From Sphingorhabdus rigui (lineage in GTDB: Bacteria; Pseudomonadota; Alphaproteobacteria; Sphingomonadales; Sphingomonadaceae): a stretch of DNA of 64,000 nucleotides. The stretch lies in NCBI RefSeq assembly GCF_014196595.1, contig NZ_JACIEA010000001.1:746845-810844 (forward strand), written 5' to 3'. Shown here piece by piece: positions 47,531-58,882 of the stretch. Each line of letters begins with the position of its first letter. Positions within the stretch are counted from its first letter, which is position 1. Both the position numbers and the translations under genes were made by a program. The notes below the pieces were generated by a model, which did no database searches, was not told where the DNA came from, and saw only the letters and a program-made list of their open reading frames with translations.

Positions 47531-48832
47531 ATGTCCACCCAGTTAATTGAAAAGCTTCGTAATCTCGTCAACGAAGGTGGCTTGTCCCGCTCGGGGCTTG
47601 CGCGTGCGGCGGGTCTTCATGCCAATACCTTGCGTGATCTGGATGACGCCGGCTGGAATCCAACGGCGGAAACACTGCGTAAGTTGGAAAGCTATCTCTT
47701 TTCGAACGATGACACGCCAGCGCTCGTTCCGATCGAAGAAATCATCGAAGAAGCCCGCAATGGCCGTATGTATATCCTTGTTGATGATGAAGACCGCGAA
47801 AATGAAGGCGACCTTATCATTCCAGCGCAAATGGCAACGCCGGACGCGATCAACTTCATGGCGACCCATGGCCGTGGCCTGATCTGTCTTTCGATGACAA
47901 AGCTGCGCTGCGAGCAGCTTGGCCTGACGCCGATGGCGCGCGAGAACCGCGAAAGCATGCAGACTGCCTTTACGGTGTCCATAGAAGCGCGCGAGGGCGT
48001 CACGACCGGCATTAGCGCCGCTGACCGCGCACGCACGATTTCGGTGGCTGTCGATGCCTCCATGGGGCCGGACGACATTGTTTCCCCCGGCCATGTCTTC
48101 CCGCTGACCGCGCGCGATGGCGGCGTTCTCGTGCGGGCAGGGCATACCGAGGCGGCCGTCGACATCAGCCGTCTTGCCGGTCTCAATCCGTCGGGCGTGA
48201 TCTGTGAGATCATGAAAGACGATGGCACCATGGCCCGGATGGATGACCTTGTCGCGTTTGCCCGCATGCACAATTTGAAAATGGGCACGATCCGCGATTT
48301 AATCGCCTATCGCCGTCAGCATGACCATCTGGTCGAAAAGCGCGCGGAAATGAAGTTTCAAAGCAAGTGGGGCGGTGAATGGGTCGCAATGACCTTTTAC
48401 AACAAAGCCACTGGCGACGAGACAATGGCGCTGGTGAAAGGGCGTATCGATCCCGAAAAGCCGACACTTGTCCGTATGCACACCATGTCGATGTTTGTGG
48501 ACGTGTTCGGCGAAGAAAACGAGCGTTCCGGGCTTCTTTCGCGTTCGATGGAGTCCATTGCTGCCGAAGGCTCTGGCGTTATCGTCGTGATTAACAAGCC
48601 GATGAAGGGTATGGTTTCGCGTTTCATGCAGCTTCGCGCCGAAGGCAAGCAGGCTGGCGCGCCCGAAATCGAAGAGCTGCGCGATTATGGTGGCGGTGCA
48701 CAAATCCTGACCGAGCTGGGTGTGCATGACATGATTTTGCTGACCAACACGCATCACACGCTGGTTGGCCTCGAAGGCTATGGCCTGTCCATTGTGGGCG
48801 AGCGCGCGATCCCCGGCACCGGAGGCGAATAA
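47531..48832 (+). CDS. ribB: HTH-RibB-RibX fusion: 3,4-dihydroxy-2-butanone-4-phosphate synthase
   Basis: Makes the four-carbon precursor of riboflavin from ribulose 5-phosphate. Three parts in 433 residues. Residues 1-58 are a Cro/CI-like helix-turn-helix (LSRSGLARAAGLHANTLRDL). Residues about 64-265 are RibB, with DDEDRENEGDL (85-95), GHVFPL and GHTEAAVDIS. The C-terminal part is a GTP cyclohydrolase II-like fold lacking the zinc-binding cysteine cluster, as in proteins called RibBX. ATG 47531 has GGAGG 5 bases upstream. The HTH could let the enzyme regulate its own promoter (inference). Confidence 0.92.
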   Translation: MSTQLIEKLRNLVNEGGLSRSGLARAAGLHANTLRDLDDAGWNPTAETLRKLESYLFSNDDTPALVPIEEIIEEARNGRMYILVDDEDRENEGDLIIPAQMATPDAINFMATHGRGLICLSMTKLRCEQLGLTPMARENRESMQTAFTVSIEAREGVTTGISAADRARTISVAVDASMGPDDIVSPGHVFPLTARDGGVLVRAGHTEAAVDISRLAGLNPSGVICEIMKDDGTMARMDDLVAFARMHNLKMGTIRDLIAYRRQHDHLVEKRAEMKFQSKWGGEWVAMTFYNKATGDETMALVKGRIDPEKPTLVRMHTMSMFVDVFGEENERSGLLSRSMESIAAEGSGVIVVINKPMKGMVSRFMQLRAEGKQAGAPEIEELRDYGGGAQILTELGVHDMILLTNTHHTLVGLEGYGLSIVGERAIPGTGGE

Positions 48833-48836
48833 CCGC

Positions 48837-49676
48837 GTGTCGGTCAGCGCCGGCCTTGCTCTGGCAGGGGTGTCCGCCTTTACAGCGGCGACATCGCACG
48901 CCTATTTAAAGGCGGGTGAAGACAAGTTGGCGGTGCGTGTCTGGTCGGCCTTGCTATGTGCAGCCTTGGCCTTGCCCGTGGCGCTATGGGCGGGAAATTT
49001 GTCGCCTAATTTGTGGCTGTTACTCGCGGGCTTTGCGCTGCTGAGTTTCATCAACCAACTTACGATGGTTGTGTCTTACGAACTCAGCGATTTCTCCCAT
49101 GCTTACCCGGTAGCGCGCGGGGTGGTGCCGCTCGCAATGGCGATTTTGGGGGTTTTCTATCTCGGCGACACACTGACCATCCCTGCAATTTTTGGTATTT
49201 TCTCGATAACGTTGGGAATACTGGCGCTGGCGCTTGGTCGGGGGATGAGCCGTCATGGCTGGGGCGCGGCAGCGTTCACGGGGCTTACGACAATCATTTA
49301 TAGTTTAGTCGCGGCGCAGGGCATGCGCGAAGCGGACGACATCGTTGCTTTTCTGGCATGGCTATTTGTTACCGACGGCATTTTGCTGCCGATCTATCTG
49401 GCGTGGCGGTTTCGGCGAGACGCTGTGCCGCGTTTGCGGTTGGCATGGCCAATCGGGTGGCAAGCCGGTTTGCTGACGTTGATTTCTTTTGCGACTTGGT
49501 CGTTCGCTGTCCGGCTCGCTCCGGTCGGCTTGGTGGCTGCCATTCGCGAATCCAGCGTGTTAATTGCGCTTGTCTTGGCGTCGCTGATGCTAAAAGAGCG
49601 TTTAGATCAATGGCGCATCGCCGCGGGATTACTGATAGTATCTGGTGCCGCCGCAATCATTTTGGGAGCAGGATAA
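48837..49676 (+). CDS. DMT/EamA-type membrane transporter
   Basis: 279 residues from GTG 48837 with GGAGG 11 bases upstream; about ten hydrophobic helices in two EamA-like halves. Typical segments are [19 protein letters not shown] at the end of half one and [29 protein letters not shown] in half two. Located between ribBX and ribH, it is a candidate flavin transporter, as RibN importers belong to this superfamily. Other DMT substrates cannot be excluded. Confidence 0.82.
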   Translation: MSVSAGLALAGVSAFTAATSHAYLKAGEDKLAVRVWSALLCAALALPVALWAGNLSPNLWLLLAGFALLSFINQLTMVVSYELSDFSHAYPVARGVVPLAMAILGVFYLGDTLTIPAIFGIFSITLGILALALGRGMSRHGWGAAAFTGLTTIIYSLVAAQGMREADDIVAFLAWLFVTDGILLPIYLAWRFRRDAVPRLRLAWPIGWQAGLLTLISFATWSFAVRLAPVGLVAAIRESSVLIALVLASLMLKERLDQWRIAAGLLIVSGAAAIILGAG

Positions 49677-49678
49677 TA

Positions 49679-50098
49679 ATGGCAAAGTTTTTAATAGTTG
49701 AAGCGCGGTTCTACGACCATTTGAATGATATGCTGGTCGCCGGTGCAAAAGCCGCGTTGAAAGCCAAGGGGCATGAGGTCGAAGTCATCACCGTTCCTGG
49801 TGCGCTGGAAATTCCCGGCACGATTGCGATGGCCGCCGAAGCGCAATTATATGACGGCTTTGTCGCCATTGGCGTCGTTATTCGCGGGGAAACCTATCAT
49901 TTCGAAATCGTCGCTGGCGAAAGCGCGCGCGGTATCATGGCGTTGACGATGGACGGCATTGCCATCGGTAACGGCATCCTCACCGTCGAGAATGAAGAAC
50001 AAGCCATTGTTCGCGCTGATCCCAAGCAGAAAGACAAGGGCGGCGAGGCAGCTGTTGCTGCGATGGCCTTGCTAAATCTGCAAAATCGTTTCAACTGA
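49679..50098 (+). CDS. ribH: 6,7-dimethyl-8-ribityllumazine synthase
   Basis: Lumazine synthase, condensing the RibB product with the pyrimidine to form the riboflavin precursor. 139 residues from ATG 49679; the frame is open far upstream inside the transporter gene. [55 protein letters not shown] with the catalytic histidine, and [11 protein letters not shown] are all present. GGAG lies before it. Short form of the family, as in other alphaproteobacterial paralogues. Confidence 0.94.
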   Translation: MAKFLIVEARFYDHLNDMLVAGAKAALKAKGHEVEVITVPGALEIPGTIAMAAEAQLYDGFVAIGVVIRGETYHFEIVAGESARGIMALTMDGIAIGNGILTVENEEQAIVRADPKQKDKGGEAAVAAMALLNLQNRFN

Positions 50099-50102
50099 AA
50101 CG

Positions 50103-51704
50103 ATGAGCGCACCGACTTTATCGACCCAAATCAACACCGAATCTGACGACTACAAAAAACGTGTCGCGCACAACCGTGCGCTGCGCGATGAACTGTGGGC
50201 AAAGGTTGCCGAAGCCGCATTGGGCGGCAATGAAAAGTCACGCGAGCGGCATACATCGCGTGGCAAACTGCTACCGCGCGAGCGTGTCGAACGTCTGCTT
50301 GATCCCGGCTCACCATTTTTGGAAATCGGCCAGCTTGCGGCCAATGACCTTTACGATGGCGAGATTCCCGGCGCGGGTTTGATTTGCGGGGTAGGCCGTG
50401 TTTCCGGGCGACAGTGCATGATTGTGTGCAATGACGCGACGGTGAAGGGTGGAACTTATTACCCGATGACCGTCAAAAAGCATTTGCGCGCACAGGAAAT
50501 TGCCGAGGCCAATCACCTGCCGTGCATCTATCTGGTCGACAGCGGCGGTGCGAACCTGCCGCATCAGGACGAGGTCTTTCCGGACCGCGAGCATTTCGGG
50601 CGTATATTCTTCAATCAAGCGAATATGAGCGCCAAGGGCATTCCGCAAATCGCCTGCGTCATGGGCAGTTGTACCGCGGGTGGCGCCTATGTTCCGGCGA
50701 TGTCCGACGAGAGCGTCATTGTTCGCAACCAAGGCACAATCTTCTTGGCCGGCCCGCCATTGGTCAAGGCCGCGACGGGTGAAGAAATCAGTGCCGAAGA
50801 TTTGGGTGGCGGCGATCTGCATGGCCGCAAATCGGGCGTGGTCGATCATGTCGCGGAGAATGACGAACATGCGCTGACCATCGTGCGCGATATCATCAGC
50901 CACTTAGGGCCAACCTACAAACCCGGCATTGATTTAAAGGAACCACGGGCCCCCAAATACGACACCGACGAACTTTACGGCGTCATCCCCGACGATGTTC
51001 GCGCGCCTTATGATGTGCACGAAGTCATCGCGCGGTTGGTCGACGGCAGCGAATTTCATGAGTTCAAGGCGCTGTATGGCACGACCTTGGTCTGCGGCTT
51101 TGCGCATATCTGGGGCATGCCCGTCGCGATCCTCGCCAATAACGGCGTGTTGTTTTCGGAAAGCGCGGTCAAAGGCGCGCATTTCATTGAACTTGCCTGT
51201 CAGCGGCGGATACCGTTGCTGTTCCTGCAGAACATCAGCGGCTTCATGGTCGGCGGCAAATATGAGGCGGAGGGCATCGCCAAGCATGGCGCAAAACTCG
51301 TCACCGCCGTCGCCACCGCGAGCGTGCCCAAAATCACCGTCTTGATCGGCGGCAGCTTTGGCGCGGGCAATTACGGCATGTGCGGACGGGCTTATAGCCC
51401 ACGCTTCCTGTTCACTTGGCCCAATGCGCGGATTTCCGTGATGGGCGGCGAGCAGGCCGCGAGCGTACTTGCGACCGTCCACCGCGACGCTGCGACATGG
51501 ACGCCAGAAGAAGCCGAAGCATTTAAGGCGCCCATCCGGCAGAAATATGAAGACGAGGGCAACCCCTATTACGCGACATCGCGCCTGTGGGATGACGGGA
51601 TTATCGACCCGGCGCAGACACGCGATGTGCTGGGGCTGGCCTTTGCCGCAGCGCTGAATGCACCCGTCGAGGAGGCGCCCCGCTTTGGGGTGTTCCGGAT
51701 GTGA
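50103..51704 (+). CDS. liuB: methylcrotonyl-CoA carboxylase beta (carboxyltransferase) subunit
   Basis: Transfers carboxyl from biotin to 3-methylcrotonyl-CoA in leucine and isoprenoid breakdown. 533 residues, with two crotonase-like carboxyltransferase halves. [58 protein letters not shown] and [24 protein letters not shown] are distinctive for methylcrotonyl-CoA, rather than propionyl-CoA, carboxylases. Starts 4 bp after ribH and overlaps the alpha subunit gene. Confidence 0.92.
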   Translation: MSAPTLSTQINTESDDYKKRVAHNRALRDELWAKVAEAALGGNEKSRERHTSRGKLLPRERVERLLDPGSPFLEIGQLAANDLYDGEIPGAGLICGVGRVSGRQCMIVCNDATVKGGTYYPMTVKKHLRAQEIAEANHLPCIYLVDSGGANLPHQDEVFPDREHFGRIFFNQANMSAKGIPQIACVMGSCTAGGAYVPAMSDESVIVRNQGTIFLAGPPLVKAATGEEISAEDLGGGDLHGRKSGVVDHVAENDEHALTIVRDIISHLGPTYKPGIDLKEPRAPKYDTDELYGVIPDDVRAPYDVHEVIARLVDGSEFHEFKALYGTTLVCGFAHIWGMPVAILANNGVLFSESAVKGAHFIELACQRRIPLLFLQNISGFMVGGKYEAEGIAKHGAKLVTAVATASVPKITVLIGGSFGAGNYGMCGRAYSPRFLFTWPNARISVMGGEQAASVLATVHRDAATWTPEEAEAFKAPIRQKYEDEGNPYYATSRLWDDGIIDPAQTRDVLGLAFAAALNAPVEEAPRFGVFRM

Positions 51705-53569
51705 GTCAGATGATCAAATCCCTCCTCATCGCCAACCGTGGCGAAATTGCCTGCCGGATCATCCGCACGGCGCGTTCGATGGGTATTCGCACCGTTGCGG
51801 TCTATTCGGATGCCGATGCCAAGGCGCTGCATGTGCGGGAAGCCGATGCGGCGGTGCATATCGGGGCGTCTGCGGCGCGTGAGAGCTATTTGGTGGGTGA
51901 GAAGATCATCGCCGCGGCAAAGGCCAGCGGAGCCGAGGCGATCCATCCGGGCTATGGCTTTCTTTCCGAAAACGCCGAATTTGCGCAGGCCGTGATCGAC
52001 GCTGGCCTCATCTGGGTCGGGCCGGCACCGGCCAGCATCACCGCAATGGGGCTGAAGGATGCGGCGAAGGCATTGATGGCGGAGGCGGGCGTGCCCGTCA
52101 CCCCCGGCTATATGGGTGCAAATCAAGACCCGGCGTTCCTTGGGCAACAAGCCGCAGAAATCGGCTATCCCGTGCTTATTAAGGCCGTCGCGGGCGGCGG
52201 CGGCAAGGGGATGCGCAAGGTCGATGACGCGGCGGACTTCGCCGACGCGCTCGCCTCTTGTCAGCGCGAAGCCACCGCGTCTTTCGGCAACGCGCATGTC
52301 CTGATCGAAAAATATATCCAGCGCCCGCGCCATATTGAGGTGCAGGTGTTTGGCGACACGCACGGCAATATCGTCCATCTGTTCGAACGCGATTGTTCGC
52401 TGCAACGCCGCCACCAGAAGGTGATCGAGGAAGCCCCTGCGCCAGGCATGGACGAAGCAACGCGCGAACAGCTTTGCGCGGCGGCGGTTAAGGCCGCCAA
52501 GGCGGTCGATTATGTCGGCGCAGGTACAATCGAGTTCATCGCCGACGCCTCCGAAGGCCTGCGCGCCGACCGGATATGGTTCATGGAAATGAACACGCGG
52601 TTGCAGGTCGAACATCCCGTGACCGAGGAGATCACTGGCGTTGATCTTGTCGAGTGGCAGTTGCGCGTGGCGAGCTGTGAACCGCTTCCGCTTCGGCAAG
52701 ATGAGTTGCGCATTGATGGTCATGCCATCGAAGCGCGGCTTTATGCCGAAGATCCGGCGAAGGGCTTCTTGCCGAGCGTTGGCAGGTTAGAGTTTTTTGA
52801 GCTCGACGGCAGTGTCCGGATTGATACCGGCGTTTGTCAGGGGTCCGAAGTCTCACCATTTTATGACCCAATGATTGCCAAAATGATCGCCCATGATTTG
52901 GACCGCGAAGGCGCGATACAGTCGCTTGCATGGGCTTTGAACGACAGCAAAATTTGGCCGGTTAAAAACAATGCTGCGTTTCTTATCAACGCGCTTGAGC
53001 ATCCTGATTTTGCGTCCGGCAACGTCGATACCGGCCTGCTACAGCGCGCGGGCGACGATTTGATGCCTGACGAGAACGCGGATATTAATGATCTGGCGCG
53101 GAGCGCAGAGCAGTATACCCATCAGGCCATTGCGGGGTTCAGGCTCAACGGGGATCGCAATCACAAGGCGGTTCTGTCGGTTGACGGGATTGCAACCGAA
53201 GTCGACATTCCAATTGTTGAATATGTCGACCCGCGGCCGTTCGTTTTTAGCCAGAACGCCCCAAGCGGATTTTTCCAGACTGGAAATGGGCAGACTTGGT
53301 GGGTCGAACCTTATCGCTATGCAGGCGGCGCGCATGCTTCAGCGCATGACGGAGGCATACTCTCCCCCATGCCGGGCCGGATCATCGCGGTGGACGTCGC
53401 GGCGGGCGATGTGGTGACCAAGGGTCAGAGGCTCCTCACGCTCGAAGCAATGAAGATGGAACACAGCCTAACCGCCCCCTTTGACGGGGTGGTTGCGGAG
53501 CTAAACGCAGAAGCCGGCGCGCAGGTGCAGGTCGAGGCCTTGTTGGTGCGGATCGAGGCGGCGGAGTGA
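51701..53569 (+). CDS. liuD: methylcrotonyl-CoA carboxylase alpha (biotin carboxylase/BCCP) subunit
   Basis: Carries biotin carboxylase and biotin carrier domains. 622 residues from GTG 51701, overlapping the preceding TGA; ATG 51710 is an alternative. [19 protein letters not shown] begins the biotin carboxylase domain, [14 protein letters not shown] is the ATP loop, [20 protein letters not shown] the active site, and [10 protein letters not shown] near residue 584 holds the biotinylated lysine. With liuB it forms the alpha6beta6 carboxylase. Confidence 0.94.
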   Translation: MSQMIKSLLIANRGEIACRIIRTARSMGIRTVAVYSDADAKALHVREADAAVHIGASAARESYLVGEKIIAAAKASGAEAIHPGYGFLSENAEFAQAVIDAGLIWVGPAPASITAMGLKDAAKALMAEAGVPVTPGYMGANQDPAFLGQQAAEIGYPVLIKAVAGGGGKGMRKVDDAADFADALASCQREATASFGNAHVLIEKYIQRPRHIEVQVFGDTHGNIVHLFERDCSLQRRHQKVIEEAPAPGMDEATREQLCAAAVKAAKAVDYVGAGTIEFIADASEGLRADRIWFMEMNTRLQVEHPVTEEITGVDLVEWQLRVASCEPLPLRQDELRIDGHAIEARLYAEDPAKGFLPSVGRLEFFELDGSVRIDTGVCQGSEVSPFYDPMIAKMIAHDLDREGAIQSLAWALNDSKIWPVKNNAAFLINALEHPDFASGNVDTGLLQRAGDDLMPDENADINDLARSAEQYTHQAIAGFRLNGDRNHKAVLSVDGIATEVDIPIVEYVDPRPFVFSQNAPSGFFQTGNGQTWWVEPYRYAGGAHASAHDGGILSPMPGRIIAVDVAAGDVVTKGQRLLTLEAMKMEHSLTAPFDGVVAELNAEAGAQVQVEALLVRIEAAE

Positions 53570-53581
53570 TGGATAAACGTC

Positions 53582-53651
53582 TCGTCATCCTGAACGTGTT
53601 TCAGGATAGCGGATCACCGTCGCGTGTTATCCCGAAACACGTTCGTGATAA
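53582..53651. repeat. palindromic repeat pair after liuD
   Basis: Two hairpins facing each other. ATCCTGAA-CGTGT-TTCAGGAT (53587-53607) is a perfect 8-bp stem; ATCCCGAA-ACACG-TTCGTGAT (53629-53649) has one mismatch. The two halves also pair with each other over about 22 bp with three mismatches. This is the same class of element as those at 58020-60310. Confidence 0.75.
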
Positions 53652-53675
53652 CTAACTAAGAAGCGGGAGCTGACA

Positions 53676-54134
53676 GTGGCAGGCAAATATTTCAATCAAT
53701 GGCAAATCGGCGACACTATCGTCCATGACATCCGGCGCTCGGTGACTGAGACCGATAATCTGCTGTTCTCGGTCATGACCCATAACCCACAGCCGCTGCA
53801 CATTGATGCAGAGGCAGCAAAGGCGAGCGAGTTTGGTCAAATCCTCGTCAACGGCACCTTTACCTTTGCCCTCATGGTGGGGCTGTCCGTTGGCGACACG
53901 ACCTTGGGTACGCTCGTGGCGAACCTTGGCTATGACAAGCTGATCATGCCTAAACCGGTGTTTATCGGAGATACGCTCCGCGCCGAAACCGAGGTGATTG
54001 GGCTAAAAGAAAGCAAGTCGCGTCCTGATGCCGGCGTTGTAACGTTCCTGCACCGATGCCTCAATCAGCGCGACGAGGTAGTATGCAGTTGTGAGCGCGC
54101 GGCGTTGCTAAAGAAAGCGCCGGCTGATATCTAG
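53676..54134 (+). CDS. MaoC family dehydratase
   Basis: Single hot-dog fold hydratase of 152 residues. VTETDNLLFSVMTHNPQPLHIDAEAA is the MaoC catalytic segment with Asp and His, and FGQILVNGTFTFALMVG the adjacent block. It hydrates a 2-enoyl-CoA-type bond. GTG 53676, with GGGAG before it. It lies between MCC genes and a CitE-like lyase gene, so it might act in leucine, methylmalonyl-type or itaconyl-CoA metabolism. Confidence 0.88.
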   Translation: MAGKYFNQWQIGDTIVHDIRRSVTETDNLLFSVMTHNPQPLHIDAEAAKASEFGQILVNGTFTFALMVGLSVGDTTLGTLVANLGYDKLIMPKPVFIGDTLRAETEVIGLKESKSRPDAGVVTFLHRCLNQRDEVVCSCERAALLKKAPADI

Positions 54135-54143
54135 GCCGTAGTG

Positions 54144-54194
54144 CTGAGCCTGTCGAAGCACGCCCCGCCGATAAGCGCCCTTCGACAGGCTCAG
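54144..54194. repeat. 15-bp perfect inverted repeat
   Basis: CTGAGCCTGTCGAAG (54144-54158) and CTTCGACAGGCTCAG (54180-54194) are exact complements with a 21-base loop. This motif is a recurrent dispersed repeat in sphingomonads. It fills the gap before the CitE-like gene and may also end the MaoC transcript. Confidence 0.85.
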
Positions 54195-54225
54195 GGCTAT
54201 GATGAAGTTGAAAGGCGTCGCCTCC

Positions 54226-55073
54226 ATGAAACTGCGTTCACTGCTCTTCGTCCCGGGCGACCGGCCTGATCGTTTCGCCAAGGCATCCGCCAGCGGTGCC
54301 GACGCGATTATCATCGACTTGGAAGACTCGGTTGCCGTGGACCGCAAGGTTGCTGCGCGTGAGGCGACTGCGGAGTTTTTGTCAGGGGACCGGTCCGTGC
54401 CGGTGTTTGTCCGCGTAAATCCGCAGGATAGCCATTTGACCCATGACGATCTGGCGTCGGTTTTGCCCTATATGCCGGACGGCATTGTCCTGCCCAAGGC
54501 GGAGGGGGCACGTTCGGTCCATTGGCTCCGCGCAGAAGCCGCAGCGGTGGCGGACAGTCAGGATGGCGAAGCCCCGCTGATCTTGCCGATCGCGACCGAA
54601 ACCCCCGGTGCTGTATTTGATCTGGGCACTTTGCGCGAAGTTTCGCATTATCTGGCGGGTGTGAGCTGGGGGGCGGAGGATTTGCCCGCGGCGGTTGGCG
54701 CCGCAACGGCGCGTGAGGCCGATGGTCGCTACACAGCGCCGTATGAGATGGTGCGCAGCCTGACGCTCTTCGCGGCGCATGCCGCTGGCGTTGCGGCCAT
54801 CGATACGGTCTTTCCGAATATCAGCGATGAGGCTGGGTTGTCAGCCTATGTTTCGCGCGCGGCGCGGGATGGCTTTACCGGAATGCTTGCCATTCATCCA
54901 TCGCAAGTAAAGTCGATTAACGCCGGCTTCACACCATCGCCCGAGCAGATTGCGCATGCCCAATCGATCGTTGATGCATTCGCCGCCAACCCCGGAGCGG
55001 GTGTGTTACAAATCGACGGGAAAATGATCGACGCGCCGCATTTGAAGGCGGCGCTGTCGATCTTAGCGCGCGT

Positions 55074-55077
<4 letters not shown>
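54226..55077 (+). CDS. HpcH/HpaI (CitE-like) CoA-ester lyase
   Basis: TIM-barrel lyase of the citrate lyase beta/malyl-CoA lyase group, 283 residues from ATG 54226; ATG 54199 directly follows the repeat and adds nine residues. [32 protein letters not shown] has the metal-binding region, VFVRVNP the arginine, LPKAEG the lysine, and LPIATET the glutamate. Likely splits a 3-hydroxy dicarboxyl-CoA such as malyl- or citramalyl-CoA. It follows a MaoC hydratase and its stop overlaps the convergent acnA by 4 bp. Confidence 0.87.
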
Positions 55078-57749
<2,672 letters not shown>

Positions 57750-58019
57750 GTTGGTACTACCCCTTCAAAATTGAGGCTTTTGGCCGGATGGGGAAGACGA
57801 CACGGTAGGCGCTTGCTGCAACCCATGAAACGCGCGTCAAACCAGCGTAAAAGCGGGAGATTCGTTTGCTGGCCGCGCCTTAGCGCGGATGGGGTGGGGG
57901 TGCAAGGTGGCGGCGGGGAAAATTGCCGGTGGGTGGATGGAGGATTTTTGGCGCGGGGAGGCACGAAGAGTAGGAAGGGAGGGTGGGGAAGGGGCGTGGC
58001 GGCGGCGGGCCATGTTACA

Positions 58020-58065
58020 CCCCACCTCGTCACCCTGAACTTGTTTCAGGGTCTTAATTCTGGAC
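58020..58065. repeat. 46-bp direct repeat, copy 1 (palindromic element)
   Basis: Identical to 58703-58748. Includes the stem ACCCTGAA-CTTGT-TTCAGGGT and the tail CTTAATTCTGGAC. With 58077-58109 it forms a large imperfect inverted repeat. Confidence 0.9.
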
Positions 58066-58076
58066 GGTGTGGGAAA

Positions 58077-58109
58077 AAGTAAGACCCTGAAACGAGTTCA
58101 GGGTGACGG
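58077..58109. repeat. 33-bp repeat, inverted relative to 58020-58065
   Basis: Identical to 60278-60310. Stem ACCCTGAA-ACGAG-TTCAGGGT. It is the reverse complement, with two central mismatches, of the core of 58020-58065. Confidence 0.9.
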
Positions 58110-58236
58110 TGTGGGGAGGTGATGGAATGTGTGGGTGACGGAGGGGAGGCGGCCGAGTTTGTGGGTGACGGTGTGTGGGCGCGGTTGCGGCGTTGTCTGG
58201 CAGTGCCGCCCCGCACGCGTTTTGGCTCTGCCCGCA

Positions 58237-58560
58237 TCAGTAAACCGGCAGCGGAGGAAAACCCAAATCCTCTGCCAGATCGCGCCATGTCGGGTTGGTT
58301 GCGGTGACATGGTTTATCTTCCATTGGCGGTGCCAGTTTTTCAGCTGCTTTTCCCGCGCGATGGCGGCCTCCATTGTCGCGAATATTTCAAACAACACGA
58401 GCCGTTGGATATTGTATTTCTTGCTATGCCCGTCGAAAAATCCTTCGCGATGCTGGCTTATGCGTTTCATCAAATCCGATGTCACGCCGATGTAGAGCGC
58501 CTGATCATTGAAGCTGCCCATGATGTAGACACAGGGCTGAAAATCGAGGCGTTTGGTCAT
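58237..58560 (-). CDS. GIY-YIG nuclease family protein
   Basis: 107-residue stand-alone GIY-YIG domain. PCVYIMGSFNDQALYIGVTSDLMKRISQHREGF contains the GIY-like (VYI) and YIG strands and the catalytic arginine; AIAREKQLKNWHRQWK contains the likely catalytic glutamate and C-terminal helix. Related to the UPF0213/YhbQ-type group; the target DNA is unknown. The gene is bracketed by copies of the same palindromic element (58020-58109 and 58627-58748), which is unusual for a housekeeping nuclease. Confidence 0.88.
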   Translation of the reverse strand: MTKRLDFQPCVYIMGSFNDQALYIGVTSDLMKRISQHREGFFDGHSKKYNIQRLVLFEIFATMEAAIAREKQLKNWHRQWKINHVTATNPTWRDLAEDLGFPPLPVY

Positions 58561-58626
58561 GTTGGTTCCAAATTTTGCATGGTCGTGCGGGGGTTTTCCA
58601 ACATTGGGGGTTTAAGAAAAATTAAG

Positions 58627-58647
58627 ATGCTGAAACAAGTTCAGCAT
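58627..58647. repeat. variant palindromic repeat with compensating changes
   Basis: ATGCTGAA-ACAAG-TTCAGCAT, a perfect 8-bp stem. Compared with ACCCTGAA-ACGAG-TTCAGGGT at 58077-58109, two positions differ on each arm, and each change on one arm is matched on the other. Flanking bases (TTAAG before, GACGG after) are shared. Confidence 0.85.
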
Positions 58648-58702
58648 GACGGGGTGGGTGTTGAACGGCCGTGCCTTTGCCCTTCCTCGCCGCCTTCTAT
58701 TG

Positions 58703-58748
58703 CCCCACCTCGTCACCCTGAACTTGTTTCAGGGTCTTAATTCTGGAC
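58703..58748. repeat. 46-bp direct repeat, copy 2
   Basis: Exact copy of 58020-58065, 637 bp apart, on the other side of the GIY-YIG gene. It is also inverted with respect to 60278-60310, so this pair flanks the HEPN gene. Confidence 0.9.
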
Positions 58749-58782
58749 ATCGCAAAAAATAAGAAACAGCACGGCCATGTCC

Positions 58783-58831
58783 AATTTGTCACAAATATTG
58801 ACAAATTAGACGTTCGCTTCATCATTATAAT
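58783..58831 (+). promoter_or_regulatory. palindromic operator and promoter-like elements of HEPN gene
   Basis: AATTTGTCA (58783-58791), 7-base spacer, TGACAAATT (58799-58807): perfect 9-bp arms. TTGACA (58798-58803) lies in the right arm and TATAAT at 58826-58831, but the 22-bp spacing is longer than normal for a sigma-70 promoter. A regulator bound here would cover the -35. Confidence 0.45.
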
Positions 58832-58843
58832 CAGAGGGAGCTG

Positions 58844-58882
58844 ATGATGCGTTTTTCCAACATATTGGTTACGGCATGGTAG
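58844..58882 (+). CDS. 12-residue leader peptide overlapping HEPN gene
   Basis: ATGATG at 58844 encodes MMRFSNILVTAW and stops at TAG 58880-58882, overlapping the HEPN start (ATG 58876) by 7 bp in another frame. It has the best Shine-Dalgarno of the region (GAGGGAG about 5 bases before), whereas ATG 58876 has none. This suggests translational coupling; it may also be the mark of a shifted start. Confidence 0.4.
   Translation: MMRFSNILVTAW

Larger units (their letters stand above)
57750..58236. other. intergenic region upstream of acnA, G-rich with repeats
   Basis: 487 bp without a credible gene. It should hold the acnA promoter near 57760-57800. From about 57880 to 58200 the plus strand is dominated by G runs (for example GGGGTGGGGG at 57891-57900), so quadruplexes are possible. 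It also contains repeats at 58020-58065 and 58077-58109 and two GTGGGTGACGG copies near 58130 and 58160. Confidence 0.6.

Noticed and set aside
57750-58236. Several short open frames upstream of acnA
   Set aside because: Low-complexity products from G-rich sequence and repeats, with no Shine-Dalgarno.
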